From: Rippkaea orientalis PCC 8801
GTDB lineage: Bacteria > Cyanobacteriota > Cyanobacteriia > Cyanobacteriales > Microcystaceae
Assembly (NCBI RefSeq): GCF_000021805.1
Contig: NC_011726.1
Location: 1-64,000 of the forward strand
Length of the DNA: 64,000 bases
Reading direction: 5' to 3'
A model generated the notes under the pieces. That model saw only the letters and a program-made list of their open reading frames with translations. It was not told the DNA's origin and searched no databases. Below are positions 27,261 to 35,996 of the stretch, piece after piece. Positions within the stretch are counted from its first letter, which is position 1. Each line of letters opens with the position of its first letter. A program made the translations under genes and the position numbers.

Positions 27261-28628
27261 TCATAATCGAGAAATCATCTCTTCTAAAACCGTCTGTAAT
27301 TCTTGGGTTAAATTAGCTACTGCTTGACGACGACTAGCTTTATAATCCGTCAACCGATCAGAGACAGAAAGCGGGTTTCCGATAGTCATTGTTACCGTTT
27401 GTTTGCCAATTTGAGGACGAAAGAAAGGATTATTTCCTTGGATTCTTGCGACTAAATCCCATAGTAATAAGGTTGTTTCAGCAAACCTTTCTGCACTGGG
27501 TTTCTCTTTGACATAATAACCCGTAACCGCGACAAAAGATTCAACAATTCTCATGTGCCACATTCTCAGAGTCGCTTCTTCTGCAATGCGATCACCTAAT
27601 GTTTTTTCTACCAATGACACCTGATTTCCTTCTTTAAAATCTTCTCGATAAATACAATCCCATCCAGCCTGTTCTAAACGACGACAACGATTAATAAAAT
27701 TGCCTTTTGGTTGCAAATTAAAATAAGATTCAGCTACTTCTAAAGCTACATTCATTAAATTTGGTAGTCTTTCTGATAAGTCTTTATTTGAATCATCTGG
27801 TAAGGGTTTATGATAAAATTTCTGATAGAAATCTTCCATTAATCCTAACAGTTTTTCTCCTAATTGATAAAGTCTCTGATAGAGAACTTTTTCGTCAGTA
27901 ATTAACTGTTGATTATTGTCTTTTTCTGTGATGACTCCGGTATCAATTTCTAATTGAGTTAATAACTTAGATATCTCTTCCCACGGAGGTGTAACATAGT
28001 GATATTGAATGCCAATCGGAACAATAAAAACCGTTTCATTGCGATTCGCTTTTTGTAAATCTTCTACACACCAAAACCCTAATTGAGCAATACCCGGTTC
28101 TAAGGGACTAACAATCTCATTATGACCGTTTGTTGCCCCTTCTGGAGCAGCCGCTAAAGGAAATTGACTATTCACTAATAAATCTCTCGCAGACCGTAAA
28201 CCAGCTATGTCTAATTTTCCCCGTTGAATCGGGGTTCCTCCTAATTTAGCGTATAGCCAACCTACCGTAGAACCTGCCCAAAGGGGGATTCCTCGATCAT
28301 ACATAAAATGAGCATGAATTAGACCATTGAGAGGAATATTTTTTTGTTTTGCTACTTGGGGAAGGAGTTTCCAGATTAAATATCCCATACAATAGGGATC
28401 ATTGACACTTGGATGACGAAAAGCCAATAAAATACGGACTTTTTTTTGTTGAAATTGTTGGTAAAGATCCGCTAAAATCTCGACATTCTTAGCTTGGATT
28501 TCAGTGATATTAGTTTGCCATTGTAGCCAAAACGGCAAGATTTGTTGACATCCCCGTAATATCCAAGGATTCAAGGCAGGAGGAATAAATTCGAGAGGGG
28601 GTTGGGCAGACATTAATGATTCACTCAT
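27261..28628 (-). CDS. PlsC-type 1-acyl-sn-glycerol-3-phosphate acyltransferase family protein
   Basis: This 455-residue protein has the acyltransferase HX4D motif (FRHPSVNDP) near residue 73, TPIQRGK for glycerol-phosphate binding and AAAPEGATNGH in place of the third motif, so it can transfer acyl groups in lipid synthesis. It is much longer than usual PlsC (about 200-250 residues): the C-terminal 200 residues are an added helical region of unknown role, seen in a cyanobacterial branch. It is divergent from the acyl-CoA dehydrogenase gene 328 bases away, suggesting a related lipid task, which is inference. Confidence 0.75.
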   Translation of the reverse strand: MSESLMSAQPPLEFIPPALNPWILRGCQQILPFWLQWQTNITEIQAKNVEILADLYQQFQQKKVRILLAFRHPSVNDPYCMGYLIWKLLPQVAKQKNIPLNGLIHAHFMYDRGIPLWAGSTVGWLYAKLGGTPIQRGKLDIAGLRSARDLLVNSQFPLAAAPEGATNGHNEIVSPLEPGIAQLGFWCVEDLQKANRNETVFIVPIGIQYHYVTPPWEEISKLLTQLEIDTGVITEKDNNQQLITDEKVLYQRLYQLGEKLLGLMEDFYQKFYHKPLPDDSNKDLSERLPNLMNVALEVAESYFNLQPKGNFINRCRRLEQAGWDCIYREDFKEGNQVSLVEKTLGDRIAEEATLRMWHMRIVESFVAVTGYYVKEKPSAERFAETTLLLWDLVARIQGNNPFFRPQIGKQTVTMTIGNPLSVSDRLTDYKASRRQAVANLTQELQTVLEEMISRL

Positions 28629-28777
28629 GACTAAAATTATTCTTGAAAATAGTCTACTTTAACTAATAACATAAAAATCCTAAACTTCCTAATACAATGA
28701 TTGTAGGATACGTTCCCAAGACATCTCATTCATCCCTAAAATCTATGATTTTTTTCCACTGAAATCTTCAAGAACCC

Positions 28778-28816
28778 TTGACAAATGCAAAAAAATCGTT
28801 AAGATAGCCCTATCTT
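28778..28816 (+). promoter_or_regulatory. Candidate sigma-70-type promoter with palindrome for the acyl-CoA dehydrogenase operon
   Basis: TTGACA at 28778-28783 is followed after 16 bases by TAAGAT at 28800-28805, a four of six match to TATAAT. AAGATA-GCCC-TATCTT at 28801-28816 is a six-base inverted repeat overlapping the -10 box and expected start, a suitable place for a repressor. The gap from 28629 to 28956 holds nothing else that I recognise. Confidence 0.45.
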
Positions 28817-28956
28817 GATTAATTCTCTACTTGCCTATTGGCCACAAAGCGGTTAAAATAGCCATTAATTTTTGTAAATAATCACACCTTCAGTCCTAGC
28901 TCCTGGGACATAGAAGGTTATCACTAAAAAAGCAGTTCAATGAGGGAAACCTAATC

Positions 28957-30768
28957 ATGCACCAACTCAAACAATATTGGGTTGCTGAGGCACTCGAAAA
29001 GGACTTGGGAAACCCATTTAACCCAGATAGTACCATGTCTTTCAAACGAGTCGTTGAAATCGATGAGAGCGAGGAATTTCCTCATCAAGAGATCGAATGG
29101 CTCTACAATTGGAAACTGCAACATTACTATGTTCCGGCGGAGTGTGGTGGGGAATTTACCTCATTTGAGGAATTTGTATCTTTTGTTCGTGTCCTATGTC
29201 GTCGAGATCAAACCATAGGAATTGCCTTTACAACGCTATTTTGGTCGTTTATTACCTGGATGACAGGAACCCCAGAACAAAAGCAAAAATTAGCCCATTA
29301 CATTAAAAATGAAAATGGGACGATGTGTTTGGGCTATTCCGAAAAAGAGCACGGTAGTGATCTGATTGGGGGAGAATTAACGGCAACAAAAGTCCCTGGG
29401 GGTTATCTTCTCAATGGAGAAAAATGGCCAATTAATCGGGCAACTCTTTCAGGAATGCCTTATATTTTAGCTAAAACCGATCCCAACGGGGGACCAAAAT
29501 GTTTAACCCTATTTACGGTCGATAAACGAGAATTAAATCCCGATAATTATTACAATTTACCCAAAATTTTAACCCACGGTATTCGCGCTTCTGATATGAG
29601 TGGTATCGGGTTCAAAGATTGTTTCGTGCCTGATTCCATGAGACTAAAAGAAGAAGGCGACGGCTTAGAAATCGCCTTAAAGGGCTTTCAAATTACCCGA
29701 ACCCTTTGCGCGTCGTTTTCATTAGGAGCAGCCGATACAGCCTTAAGAACTACCTTAAATTTTGCGTTAAATCGTATTGTTTATGGTAAAACTGTTTTTG
29801 ATCTTCCTCAACCGCGTAAAACCCTAGTCGATGCCTTTTTAGACATACTTATCTGTGACTGTGAAACCATCAGTTCTGCGCGGGGTTTTCATGTCATTCC
29901 TGAACAATTTAGTGTTTGGGCTTCTGTGGTTAAATACTTTGTGACAACTCAGCTAGAAACCATGATAAACAATGTTTATGTGGTACTAGGTTCTCGGTTT
30001 TATATGCGCGAAGAACACGACTCCGGTATTTTTCAAAAAGTACTACGCGATAACTCGATTATTAGTATGTTTGATGGCAGTACCGTTGTTAATTTACACG
30101 CATTAATTTTACAACTGCGTCAACTCACAAAAGTCCGTTCTCGTCGCACTCAAAAAACCATCACAGAAACTCAAGAACGACTAGAAATTATCTTTTCGTT
30201 AGAAAAATCCGTCCCTACTTTTGATCCAACTAAGCTAGAATTATTTGGACGGGGAATGGATGATCCTTTACAAGGCCTGGAAATTTCTCTACATCACTTA
30301 GAAACGTTACAAGAAACGGGTGAAGTTAAACAAGAGGTGTTAGAAAAACTTTTGTTTTTGGGCAGTCTTATCTTAGAGGAATTAGACGCTCACGATGACC
30401 TGATTGCTAATTCTAAATTTGAATACGGTCATGAACAATCACCAGAGTTGTTTGAAATTGCCCGAAAATACTGTACACTCCATGCAGCAGCTTGTTGTCT
30501 CCATACCTGGGTTTATAATCGAAATACCCTAGGGGAATTTTTCGCTCAAGGGGAATGGTTAGTGCTAAGTTTACACCGACTATTGCGGACATTGCGTCCC
30601 ATGCCCTATTTTATTTCTGAGGCATATATCGAACATACTGCTGAAGAATTGCTGAAACTTTATCAAGAAGATAAACTGTTTTCTATCGTCCCTTTTCAAC
30701 TTGCTCAATCACCCTTAAAAAAAGAGGATATCTCCTATGCAACTTCAGGACTCCAGCTTCAAGCTTGA
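28957..30768 (+). CDS. Acyl-CoA dehydrogenase family protein
   Basis: The 603-residue flavoprotein matches the acyl-CoA dehydrogenase fold: an N-terminal helical domain, MCLGYSEKEHGSDLIGGEL for FAD and substrate binding, GEKWPINRATLSG, and the C-terminal helical domain with IVYGKTVFDLPQPR and FDGSTVVNL. It oxidises an acyl thioester at the alpha-beta carbons. The last 160 residues extend beyond the usual 380-residue core. Its end overlaps the start of an acyl carrier protein gene by 32 bases, so the substrate may be acyl-ACP rather than acyl-CoA (inference). Confidence 0.85.
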   Translation: MHQLKQYWVAEALEKDLGNPFNPDSTMSFKRVVEIDESEEFPHQEIEWLYNWKLQHYYVPAECGGEFTSFEEFVSFVRVLCRRDQTIGIAFTTLFWSFITWMTGTPEQKQKLAHYIKNENGTMCLGYSEKEHGSDLIGGELTATKVPGGYLLNGEKWPINRATLSGMPYILAKTDPNGGPKCLTLFTVDKRELNPDNYYNLPKILTHGIRASDMSGIGFKDCFVPDSMRLKEEGDGLEIALKGFQITRTLCASFSLGAADTALRTTLNFALNRIVYGKTVFDLPQPRKTLVDAFLDILICDCETISSARGFHVIPEQFSVWASVVKYFVTTQLETMINNVYVVLGSRFYMREEHDSGIFQKVLRDNSIISMFDGSTVVNLHALILQLRQLTKVRSRRTQKTITETQERLEIIFSLEKSVPTFDPTKLELFGRGMDDPLQGLEISLHHLETLQETGEVKQEVLEKLLFLGSLILEELDAHDDLIANSKFEYGHEQSPELFEIARKYCTLHAAACCLHTWVYNRNTLGEFFAQGEWLVLSLHRLLRTLRPMPYFISEAYIEHTAEELLKLYQEDKLFSIVPFQLAQSPLKKEDISYATSGLQLQA

Positions 30769-31162
30769 TGAGCCAAAAGCCTCTCTAAACCCCATAGAAA
30801 CTGTTCAAACTTGGCTAATTACTCAATTATCTAAGCAATTGTCCCTTGACCCCAATACGATTAAAATTACTGAACCCTTAACCCGCTATGGACTTGACTC
30901 CATCGATGCTGTAACCTTAGTCGGAGATCTCGAAGATTGGCTAGATATGGAACTTCCTGATACTCTATTTTGGGATCATGCTACTATCGAAAAAGCGGCT
31001 CAATATTTAGGGGAAAACTACGATTTAGCCGAAGCTTTAAATAACATAAACAGTGATGAAATAACCCCTTCAATGGCTAATAATAAAACCTCTGAGTCGA
31101 TTGATAATAACGGTAAAGATCAGAAAAAAGGCTGGGGAAATTTGTTAAGTCGGTTTAAATAA
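30737..31162 (+). CDS. Acyl carrier protein
   Basis: This 141-residue protein is an acyl carrier domain (about residues 20-95) with the phosphopantetheine-serine motif YGLDSIDAVTL, followed by an acidic, asparagine-rich tail of 40 residues. The start codon lies inside the upstream dehydrogenase gene in another frame. It is not the housekeeping AcpP: it is longer and carries the DSIDAV form typical of polyketide or specialised lipid ACPs. It should tether an acyl chain for the neighbouring dehydrogenase. Confidence 0.85.
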   Translation: MQLQDSSFKLDEPKASLNPIETVQTWLITQLSKQLSLDPNTIKITEPLTRYGLDSIDAVTLVGDLEDWLDMELPDTLFWDHATIEKAAQYLGENYDLAEALNNINSDEITPSMANNKTSESIDNNGKDQKKGWGNLLSRFK

Positions 31163-31164
31163 AT

Positions 31165-31204
31165 ACAAACCTATTAGTCAATGATGATTTAGGTTGGTAG
31201 TCAC
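31165..31204 (+). repeat. 40-bp direct repeat, copy A
   Basis: The unit begins ACAAACCTATTAGTCAATGA and matches 31244-31283 at about four of five positions. The repeat starts three bases after the ACP stop codon. Confidence 0.7.
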
Positions 31205-31243
31205 TTCTTTAGATCTTAATATTATAGAGCTAAAGCCCTAACT

Positions 31244-31283
31244 ACTAACCTATCAGTCAATTATAGTTTGGGTTAGTAGTAAG
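31244..31283 (+). repeat. 40-bp direct repeat, copy B
   Basis: The unit begins ACTAACCTATCAGTCAATTA and ends GGGTTAGTAGTAAG. It is 79 bases after copy A, in the leader of the MBOAT gene. The arms AACC and GGTT also make each unit partly palindromic. Confidence 0.7.
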
Positions 31284-31366
31284 CTATTTGAGAGTTTATT
31301 ATAAGATCTAAAAGCATTGCTACGAACCTGTAACTATTTGGGATTTCTTCATGGATTGCTCATGTT

Positions 31367-32824
31367 ATGAATTTTTCTGATTTTTCTTTTTGGTGGGTAC
31401 TCTTAATCGTTGGCATTCCTTTTTTTTCTATTCGATTTATTGCAAAATCGCTCAATCTATGGCGAGATTTTTTTGATAGTTTAGGACTTTTAGGACTATC
31501 TCTTATATTATTTGTTAACGCGAGTCGCTCTAGTTTTATTATTTTTATCTGCGAATTAATTTTTAACTACTTGATGGTGTCGTGGATGTTGCGTCGTCAA
31601 GGATGGCAAGCTAAATTAATCGCTACGGTTCTTATTGTTATTAATATTGCCATTCTCGCCTATTTTAAATATTTTGTTTTCTTTGTAGAAGATGTTATCG
31701 GATTGTTGATTAATATCCCTCCCAATTGGCAAGAAAGTTCGATTGTTCCAGTTAAAACTCGTATTCCTCCAGGCCTATCTTTTTATACCTTTCAGATGGT
31801 AGCTTTTGTGGTAGATTCTCTGAATGCTAGGAAAAAGAAACCCATTGCTTTCATCGATTACATGAATTTTGTTTCTTTCTTCCCGCAAATTGTCGCAGGT
31901 CCGATTGAACGTCGTCAAGATTTATTTCCCCAAATAGAAGCCTTTAAGTTTAAGTTTACGGTTGACAATTTTGAGAAGGGATTACGCTGGTTATCCCTTG
32001 GCTTTTTTATGAAGTTTGTTTTAGGCGATAATTTAGCACCCTATATTGACTTAACTATTGCGACTAATGCTTGGCAAGTTTGGTTTTTTGCCCTTTTATT
32101 TACGCTCAGAATTTATTTTGACTTTGCTGGTTATAGCTTCATAGCAATGGGTTTAGGGTATTTTTTAGGTGTTAAATTAACCGTCAATTTTTTAGCACCC
32201 TATACTTCTCAAAGTATCAACGAATTTTGGCGCAGATGGCATATTACCCTGAGTACCTGGTTTCGGGATTATGTCTTTTTACCCTTAATGGGGTCTAATA
32301 AACAATGGGCAGCTTTTTATCTATTTTTAACTTTTACTTTATCAGGATTTTGGCACGGTGCAGCCTGGAATTTTATTATCTGGGGAGCCTATCACGGGGC
32401 ATTATTATTAATACTACGCTATCTCGGCAGACCCTTCTATGGATTTGTCGGTCAATATATTCCCCGTCCTCAAATTATTTCCTGGGGGTTAACCTTTGGT
32501 TCAGTCATTTTTGGCTGTCTTTTCTTTATGGAAACTAATAGTCATCGACTTTTCACTAAACTACAAACCTTATTAACCCCTAGTGCCTATTCTTTAAGTA
32601 ATTTACAAGGGATTTTTGGTTCCTATAGCAACAATGAAACAGTAGCTTTGATTTTAATTCTTGGTTTATCAACTTTTATTTTGTTCATGGAACACCTTGC
32701 CGTTTGGCAAAACAAATTTGAATACGAATTATTGTTATCTCGTTGGCTATCTCCAATTCTTTTAGCACTGACGATTATTTTAGCAGCCAATACGCCTTCT
32801 GAGTTCATTTACTTCGAGTTCTAA
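31367..32824 (+). CDS. MBOAT family O-acyltransferase (AlgI-like)
   Basis: This 485-residue protein has about ten membrane segments and the MBOAT core: ISFYTF-like segment RIPPGLSFYTFQMVAFVVDSL, VSFFPQIVAGPIERR, INEFWRRWHITLSTWFRDYVFLPL and the invariant histidine in LSGFWHGAAWNFIIWGAYHG. Relatives O-acylate exported polysaccharides or lipids from the cytoplasmic membrane. The stop overlaps the next gene by one base (TAATG), so it is translationally coupled to the NADH dehydrogenase gene. The partner that would present acyl groups may be the ACP upstream; this is inference. Confidence 0.85.
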   Translation: MNFSDFSFWWVLLIVGIPFFSIRFIAKSLNLWRDFFDSLGLLGLSLILFVNASRSSFIIFICELIFNYLMVSWMLRRQGWQAKLIATVLIVINIAILAYFKYFVFFVEDVIGLLINIPPNWQESSIVPVKTRIPPGLSFYTFQMVAFVVDSLNARKKKPIAFIDYMNFVSFFPQIVAGPIERRQDLFPQIEAFKFKFTVDNFEKGLRWLSLGFFMKFVLGDNLAPYIDLTIATNAWQVWFFALLFTLRIYFDFAGYSFIAMGLGYFLGVKLTVNFLAPYTSQSINEFWRRWHITLSTWFRDYVFLPLMGSNKQWAAFYLFLTFTLSGFWHGAAWNFIIWGAYHGALLLILRYLGRPFYGFVGQYIPRPQIISWGLTFGSVIFGCLFFMETNSHRLFTKLQTLLTPSAYSLSNLQGIFGSYSNNETVALILILGLSTFILFMEHLAVWQNKFEYELLLSRWLSPILLALTIILAANTPSEFIYFEF

Positions 32825-34065
32825 TGATTAACAAAACTCCGATTAAAATCTGTATTCTTGGTGGTGGTTTTGGTGGTTTATATACTGCCTTATACTTAAC
32901 CCGTAGTGGGTGGGTAAAATCAGGAAACTGTCAAATTACCTTGGTAGAACGTAATGATAACTTTTTGTTTACTCCCTTACTTTATGAGTTGATTACAGGG
33001 GAGTTACAACGTTGGGAAATTGCACCCACTTATCAAAAATTATTAGCTAAAACCCCGATTAAATTGTGTCAAAATACCGTTAAAGATGTTAATTTTAAGG
33101 AGCGTCAAGTCAGTTTAGGGAATGGCGATCGCTTGTGGTATGATTATTTAGTCTTAGCGGTAGGAAGGCAAAACCGTTGGGTTGATATTCCTGGGTTAAA
33201 AACCCATGCTTTAACTTTTCGGACTTTAGCTGATGTGGAACGTCTGCAAGCACAATTACACCTCCTAGAAACCTCTCCCAAAGAATCTTTTCGACTCGCT
33301 GTCATTGGTGGAGGTCCCAATGGGGTAGAATTAGCGTGTAAACTGGCTGATAGAGTGGGAAAACGAGGAGAAATTGTTTTAATAGAACGGGGAAACCAAC
33401 TTTTAAAAGGCTTTTCTGAAGGGGTAAAAATCGCTGCGGCTAAAGCCTTAAGCCATCGCCAAATACAAGTCTATTTAAACAGTAATGTTAAGGCTATTCA
33501 AGCTGATTCTATAGTTTTAATTCACCAGGACAAAGAGATTATTTTATCAGTTAATCAAGTTATTTGGGTTGCAGGAACGGCATCACGAAACTGGGTTAAA
33601 TCTTTACCAATTCAACAAAATGAACAGGGGAAAATTTTAACCCTTCCCAGTTTACAATTAGTCGATTATCCCGAAGTATTTGCTCTAGGGGACATAGCAG
33701 ACATTGATAAGAGTCAGCAATGGATTCCAGCAACAGCACAAGCAGCTTATCAACAGGCGAGTTGTACGGCTAAAAATATAGTGGCAGCCCTCGAAGGTAA
33801 AAAATTATCGGCTTTCCGTTATTTCCATTTAGGGGATATGTTAACCCTAGGCCAAGGTGCTGCTATTGTTTCTAGCTTTTGCTTCAATATAGAAGGCTAT
33901 TTAGCTTCTATTATCCGACGCTTAGCTTATATTTTTCGCTTGCCTACTTTACGCCATAGACTTCAAGTGTTAAGGAATTTATTACAGAAAGCTTTACTAA
34001 AAATTAGACGCTTTTTCCGATGGAAGCTAATCAAAATCCTCTCCCAAAATTCAGTCAATAATTAG
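32824..34065 (+). CDS. Type II NADH dehydrogenase-like NAD(P)/FAD oxidoreductase
   Basis: The 413-residue protein is a two-dinucleotide-binding-domain flavoprotein: FAD site ILGGGFGGLYTALYL at the start, a TPLLYELITGEL block, the second nucleotide site VIGGGPNGVELACKLA and FALGDIAD near the end. The C-terminal 60 residues are basic and hydrophobic (LAYIFRLPTLRHRLQVL), suiting a membrane-bound NDH-2, which passes electrons from NAD(P)H to quinone without pumping. It overlaps the MBOAT gene by one base. Cyanobacteria usually hold several NDH-2 paralogues with regulatory roles. Confidence 0.85.
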   Translation: MINKTPIKICILGGGFGGLYTALYLTRSGWVKSGNCQITLVERNDNFLFTPLLYELITGELQRWEIAPTYQKLLAKTPIKLCQNTVKDVNFKERQVSLGNGDRLWYDYLVLAVGRQNRWVDIPGLKTHALTFRTLADVERLQAQLHLLETSPKESFRLAVIGGGPNGVELACKLADRVGKRGEIVLIERGNQLLKGFSEGVKIAAAKALSHRQIQVYLNSNVKAIQADSIVLIHQDKEIILSVNQVIWVAGTASRNWVKSLPIQQNEQGKILTLPSLQLVDYPEVFALGDIADIDKSQQWIPATAQAAYQQASCTAKNIVAALEGKKLSAFRYFHLGDMLTLGQGAAIVSSFCFNIEGYLASIIRRLAYIFRLPTLRHRLQVLRNLLQKALLKIRRFFRWKLIKILSQNSVNN

Positions 34066-34184
34066 GGTTTGGTTAAAAAGTCCCCGAGTCAGAAAAGGGA
34101 GATTGTGATGACTAAACAGCGAACAAGTGCGTAGAACAGGTTTGTAACCTATAGCGGACAAGACACTATACCCGTACTACACTT

Positions 34185-34322
34185 AGAGACTGTTTGTTTG
34201 TTAAAGGAACATTAAAAACCAGTTTTGTAGGGTGGGCAAAGTTTTCTACTTTACAGGTAGTCCAGATTAATCTGTGATTTTCCCACCCTACCGTCTTAAG
34301 ATTTTGTTGATAAACAGTCTCT
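34185..34322. mobile_element. MITE-like 138-bp element with 11-bp terminal inverted repeats
   Basis: AGAGACTGTTT at 34185-34195 is the perfect inverse complement of AAACAGTCTCT at 34312-34322. Inside lies a nested pair, GTAGGGTGGG and CCCACCCTAC, starting near 34229 and ending near 34292. There is no coding capacity and no clear target duplication. It fills the gap between the NADH dehydrogenase and thioredoxin genes. Confidence 0.65.
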
Positions 34323-34355
34323 TATTCAATTGATTTAGACTTACTATATTATGGG

Positions 34356-34694
34356 TTAGGCTGAACGAGCTAACTGATTTAATTGCAAAGAATGTAAACT
34401 TTTTAAAATATCATCTCGTCCCTGAAAATCCTCAAAACGATGGATAATTTGACCCTGATTAAAAAGAATCAGAGTAGGCAAATTTTTGATACGATAGGTA
34501 TTAGCTAATTGAAAATTTTCATCAGCGTTGACACCAACCAGTTTTAAGGGTTGATCCCATTCTGATTGTACTGTTGAGACTAAAGGGGGAATCAAATGAC
34601 ACAAACCGCACCAAGGAGCCCAAAAATGGACGAGGATGGGTTGGGGAGATGCTAAAACGACGTGAGAAAAAGTTTTATCACTAACTGAAATCAT
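34356..34694 (-). CDS. Thioredoxin-like protein with CGLC active site
   Basis: The 112 residues form a complete thioredoxin fold: ILVHFWAPWCGLCHLIPPL with active-site C29 and C32, then VGVNADENFQLANTYRIKNLPTLILF with the cis-proline. The usual CGPC is CGLC, a change that normally shifts redox potential and stability. The C-terminus is typical of trxA/trxM-like proteins. It is a single gene. Confidence 0.9.
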   Translation of the reverse strand: MISVSDKTFSHVVLASPQPILVHFWAPWCGLCHLIPPLVSTVQSEWDQPLKLVGVNADENFQLANTYRIKNLPTLILFNQGQIIHRFEDFQGRDDILKSLHSLQLNQLARSA

Positions 34695-34899
34695 GATGAA
34701 TCAGGCAGAGTTTATCTAATTTTATTTTAATACTTTGAATAATGCTACATCCAATTGGGATCAACTGACAAAGGAAATTTGATCAATCGGTGATCTTTGA
34801 TCCCCAACTGTATTTTACCCACAAAATCCCCAAACTTCACTGTGATCCCACCCTAGACAAGTTATGATCAAAACAAGCTAGATATCGTAAAAGACTACT

Positions 34900-35415
34900 A
34901 TGTCCCGTTTAATTGTTTGGCAACAAGACAGTCATGATCCCGACAATGGCTATCATTTAGGATTAATCAGTCAATGGTGGGAGTCTTTGGACAACCAAGA
35001 AATTAACTGGAAACAGCGATTAATTCCTGAAAATAATAATATCGATGACCTTAATTGGGAAAACCAGCGATTTGATGAAAAATTGCCTTTAAAACATACT
35101 GAAATTCGGGGGATCACGCTATATTGGCAAAAAGCGGGAGAAGAAAACCAACGGAATATTACCCCCAGTAGACTCGAACTTGATCCTACTGAGGAATATT
35201 TAGATATTTATCCCCAATCTCAGCCTAAATTAGTGATTCGTGTTGTTAAACCTCCTCAATACAAAACCTTAGAACTTGAAGATCCCTTAATTGTTGGTAG
35301 ATTGATCGGGGATCGGTATTTAATCTTGGTACGGGATCAACAACAAAAACTCGAAATTAGACTAAATTTAAGTTCTGATAATCTTCAGCAATTCATGAAC
35401 AATTTACCAAAGTAA
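34900..35415 (+). CDS. Hypothetical protein
   Basis: This 171-residue soluble protein is not recognised. It is tryptophan and acid rich, begins MSRLIVWQQDSHDPDNGYHLGL and shows no signal peptide, membrane segment or catalytic motif. Its stop is one base before the stop of the TIGR04376-type gene on the opposite strand. Confidence 0.6.
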   Translation: MSRLIVWQQDSHDPDNGYHLGLISQWWESLDNQEINWKQRLIPENNNIDDLNWENQRFDEKLPLKHTEIRGITLYWQKAGEENQRNITPSRLELDPTEEYLDIYPQSQPKLVIRVVKPPQYKTLELEDPLIVGRLIGDRYLILVRDQQQKLEIRLNLSSDNLQQFMNNLPK

Positions 35416-35416
35416 C

Positions 35417-35980
35417 CTAAAGTTCTTGTTTTAATCGATTCAATTCATCATCCAATTCCCAACGTTGAAATTCAGCTTCTAAGGGGTCAGTAGCCTTACT
35501 ATAGGTACTATAATTAATCCCTTGATTCCACCCTGTTGTATTCTCATTTGGCACGGACTGAGAGGATTTTACCTGTGCTGCTTGGGTTTCTACTTCCTGT
35601 TGACGTTTTCGGATTTGAGTTAATAATTCTTGAGCTTGAATAATTTGTTGTTTTGCCCCTTGCATTTGTCCCCAAAGTTGATTACCTTGGCGTAATAAAG
35701 CTGCTTCTCGTTCTTCGGCTGGTTGTACTAAATCAAAGCGTTTAGCTGCCTTTGCTTTAGCAATTCTTTGATGCCAAGTTTGAATCTCTTGAGCGAGGGT
35801 AAGAATATCATTTTCTAAGCGATTTTTTTGCCCTTCTAATTCAATAATTAATTTTAAGGTTTCTTTTTCCTGTTCTCGAAGTTGTTCTAAAAGAGCTTGT
35901 AATTCCAGATGGGGATTATTCTTGAGAAACTCTTCAAGTCGCGTTTCAAGAAATCGACTAAAATCATCAAATATACTCAT
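35417..35980 (-). CDS. Coiled-coil protein of the cyanobacterial TIGR04376 type
   Basis: The 187-residue protein begins MSIFDDFSRFLETRLEEFLK and is mostly one long coiled coil (about 20-145), ending in SEF-type residues FQRWELDDELNRLKQEL. This resembles TIGR04376, a protein of unknown role specific to cyanobacteria and distantly like PspA/IM30. It follows the GspC-like gene by 16 bases on the same strand, so they are likely cotranscribed. Confidence 0.75.
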   Translation of the reverse strand: MSIFDDFSRFLETRLEEFLKNNPHLELQALLEQLREQEKETLKLIIELEGQKNRLENDILTLAQEIQTWHQRIAKAKAAKRFDLVQPAEEREAALLRQGNQLWGQMQGAKQQIIQAQELLTQIRKRQQEVETQAAQVKSSQSVPNENTTGWNQGINYSTYSKATDPLEAEFQRWELDDELNRLKQEL

Positions 35981-35996
35981 CTAATTAGCAACTTAT

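Noticed and set aside
34066-34184. tRNA or small RNA gene after the NADH dehydrogenase gene
   Set aside because: No cloverleaf or known small RNA pattern could be folded by eye in this stretch.
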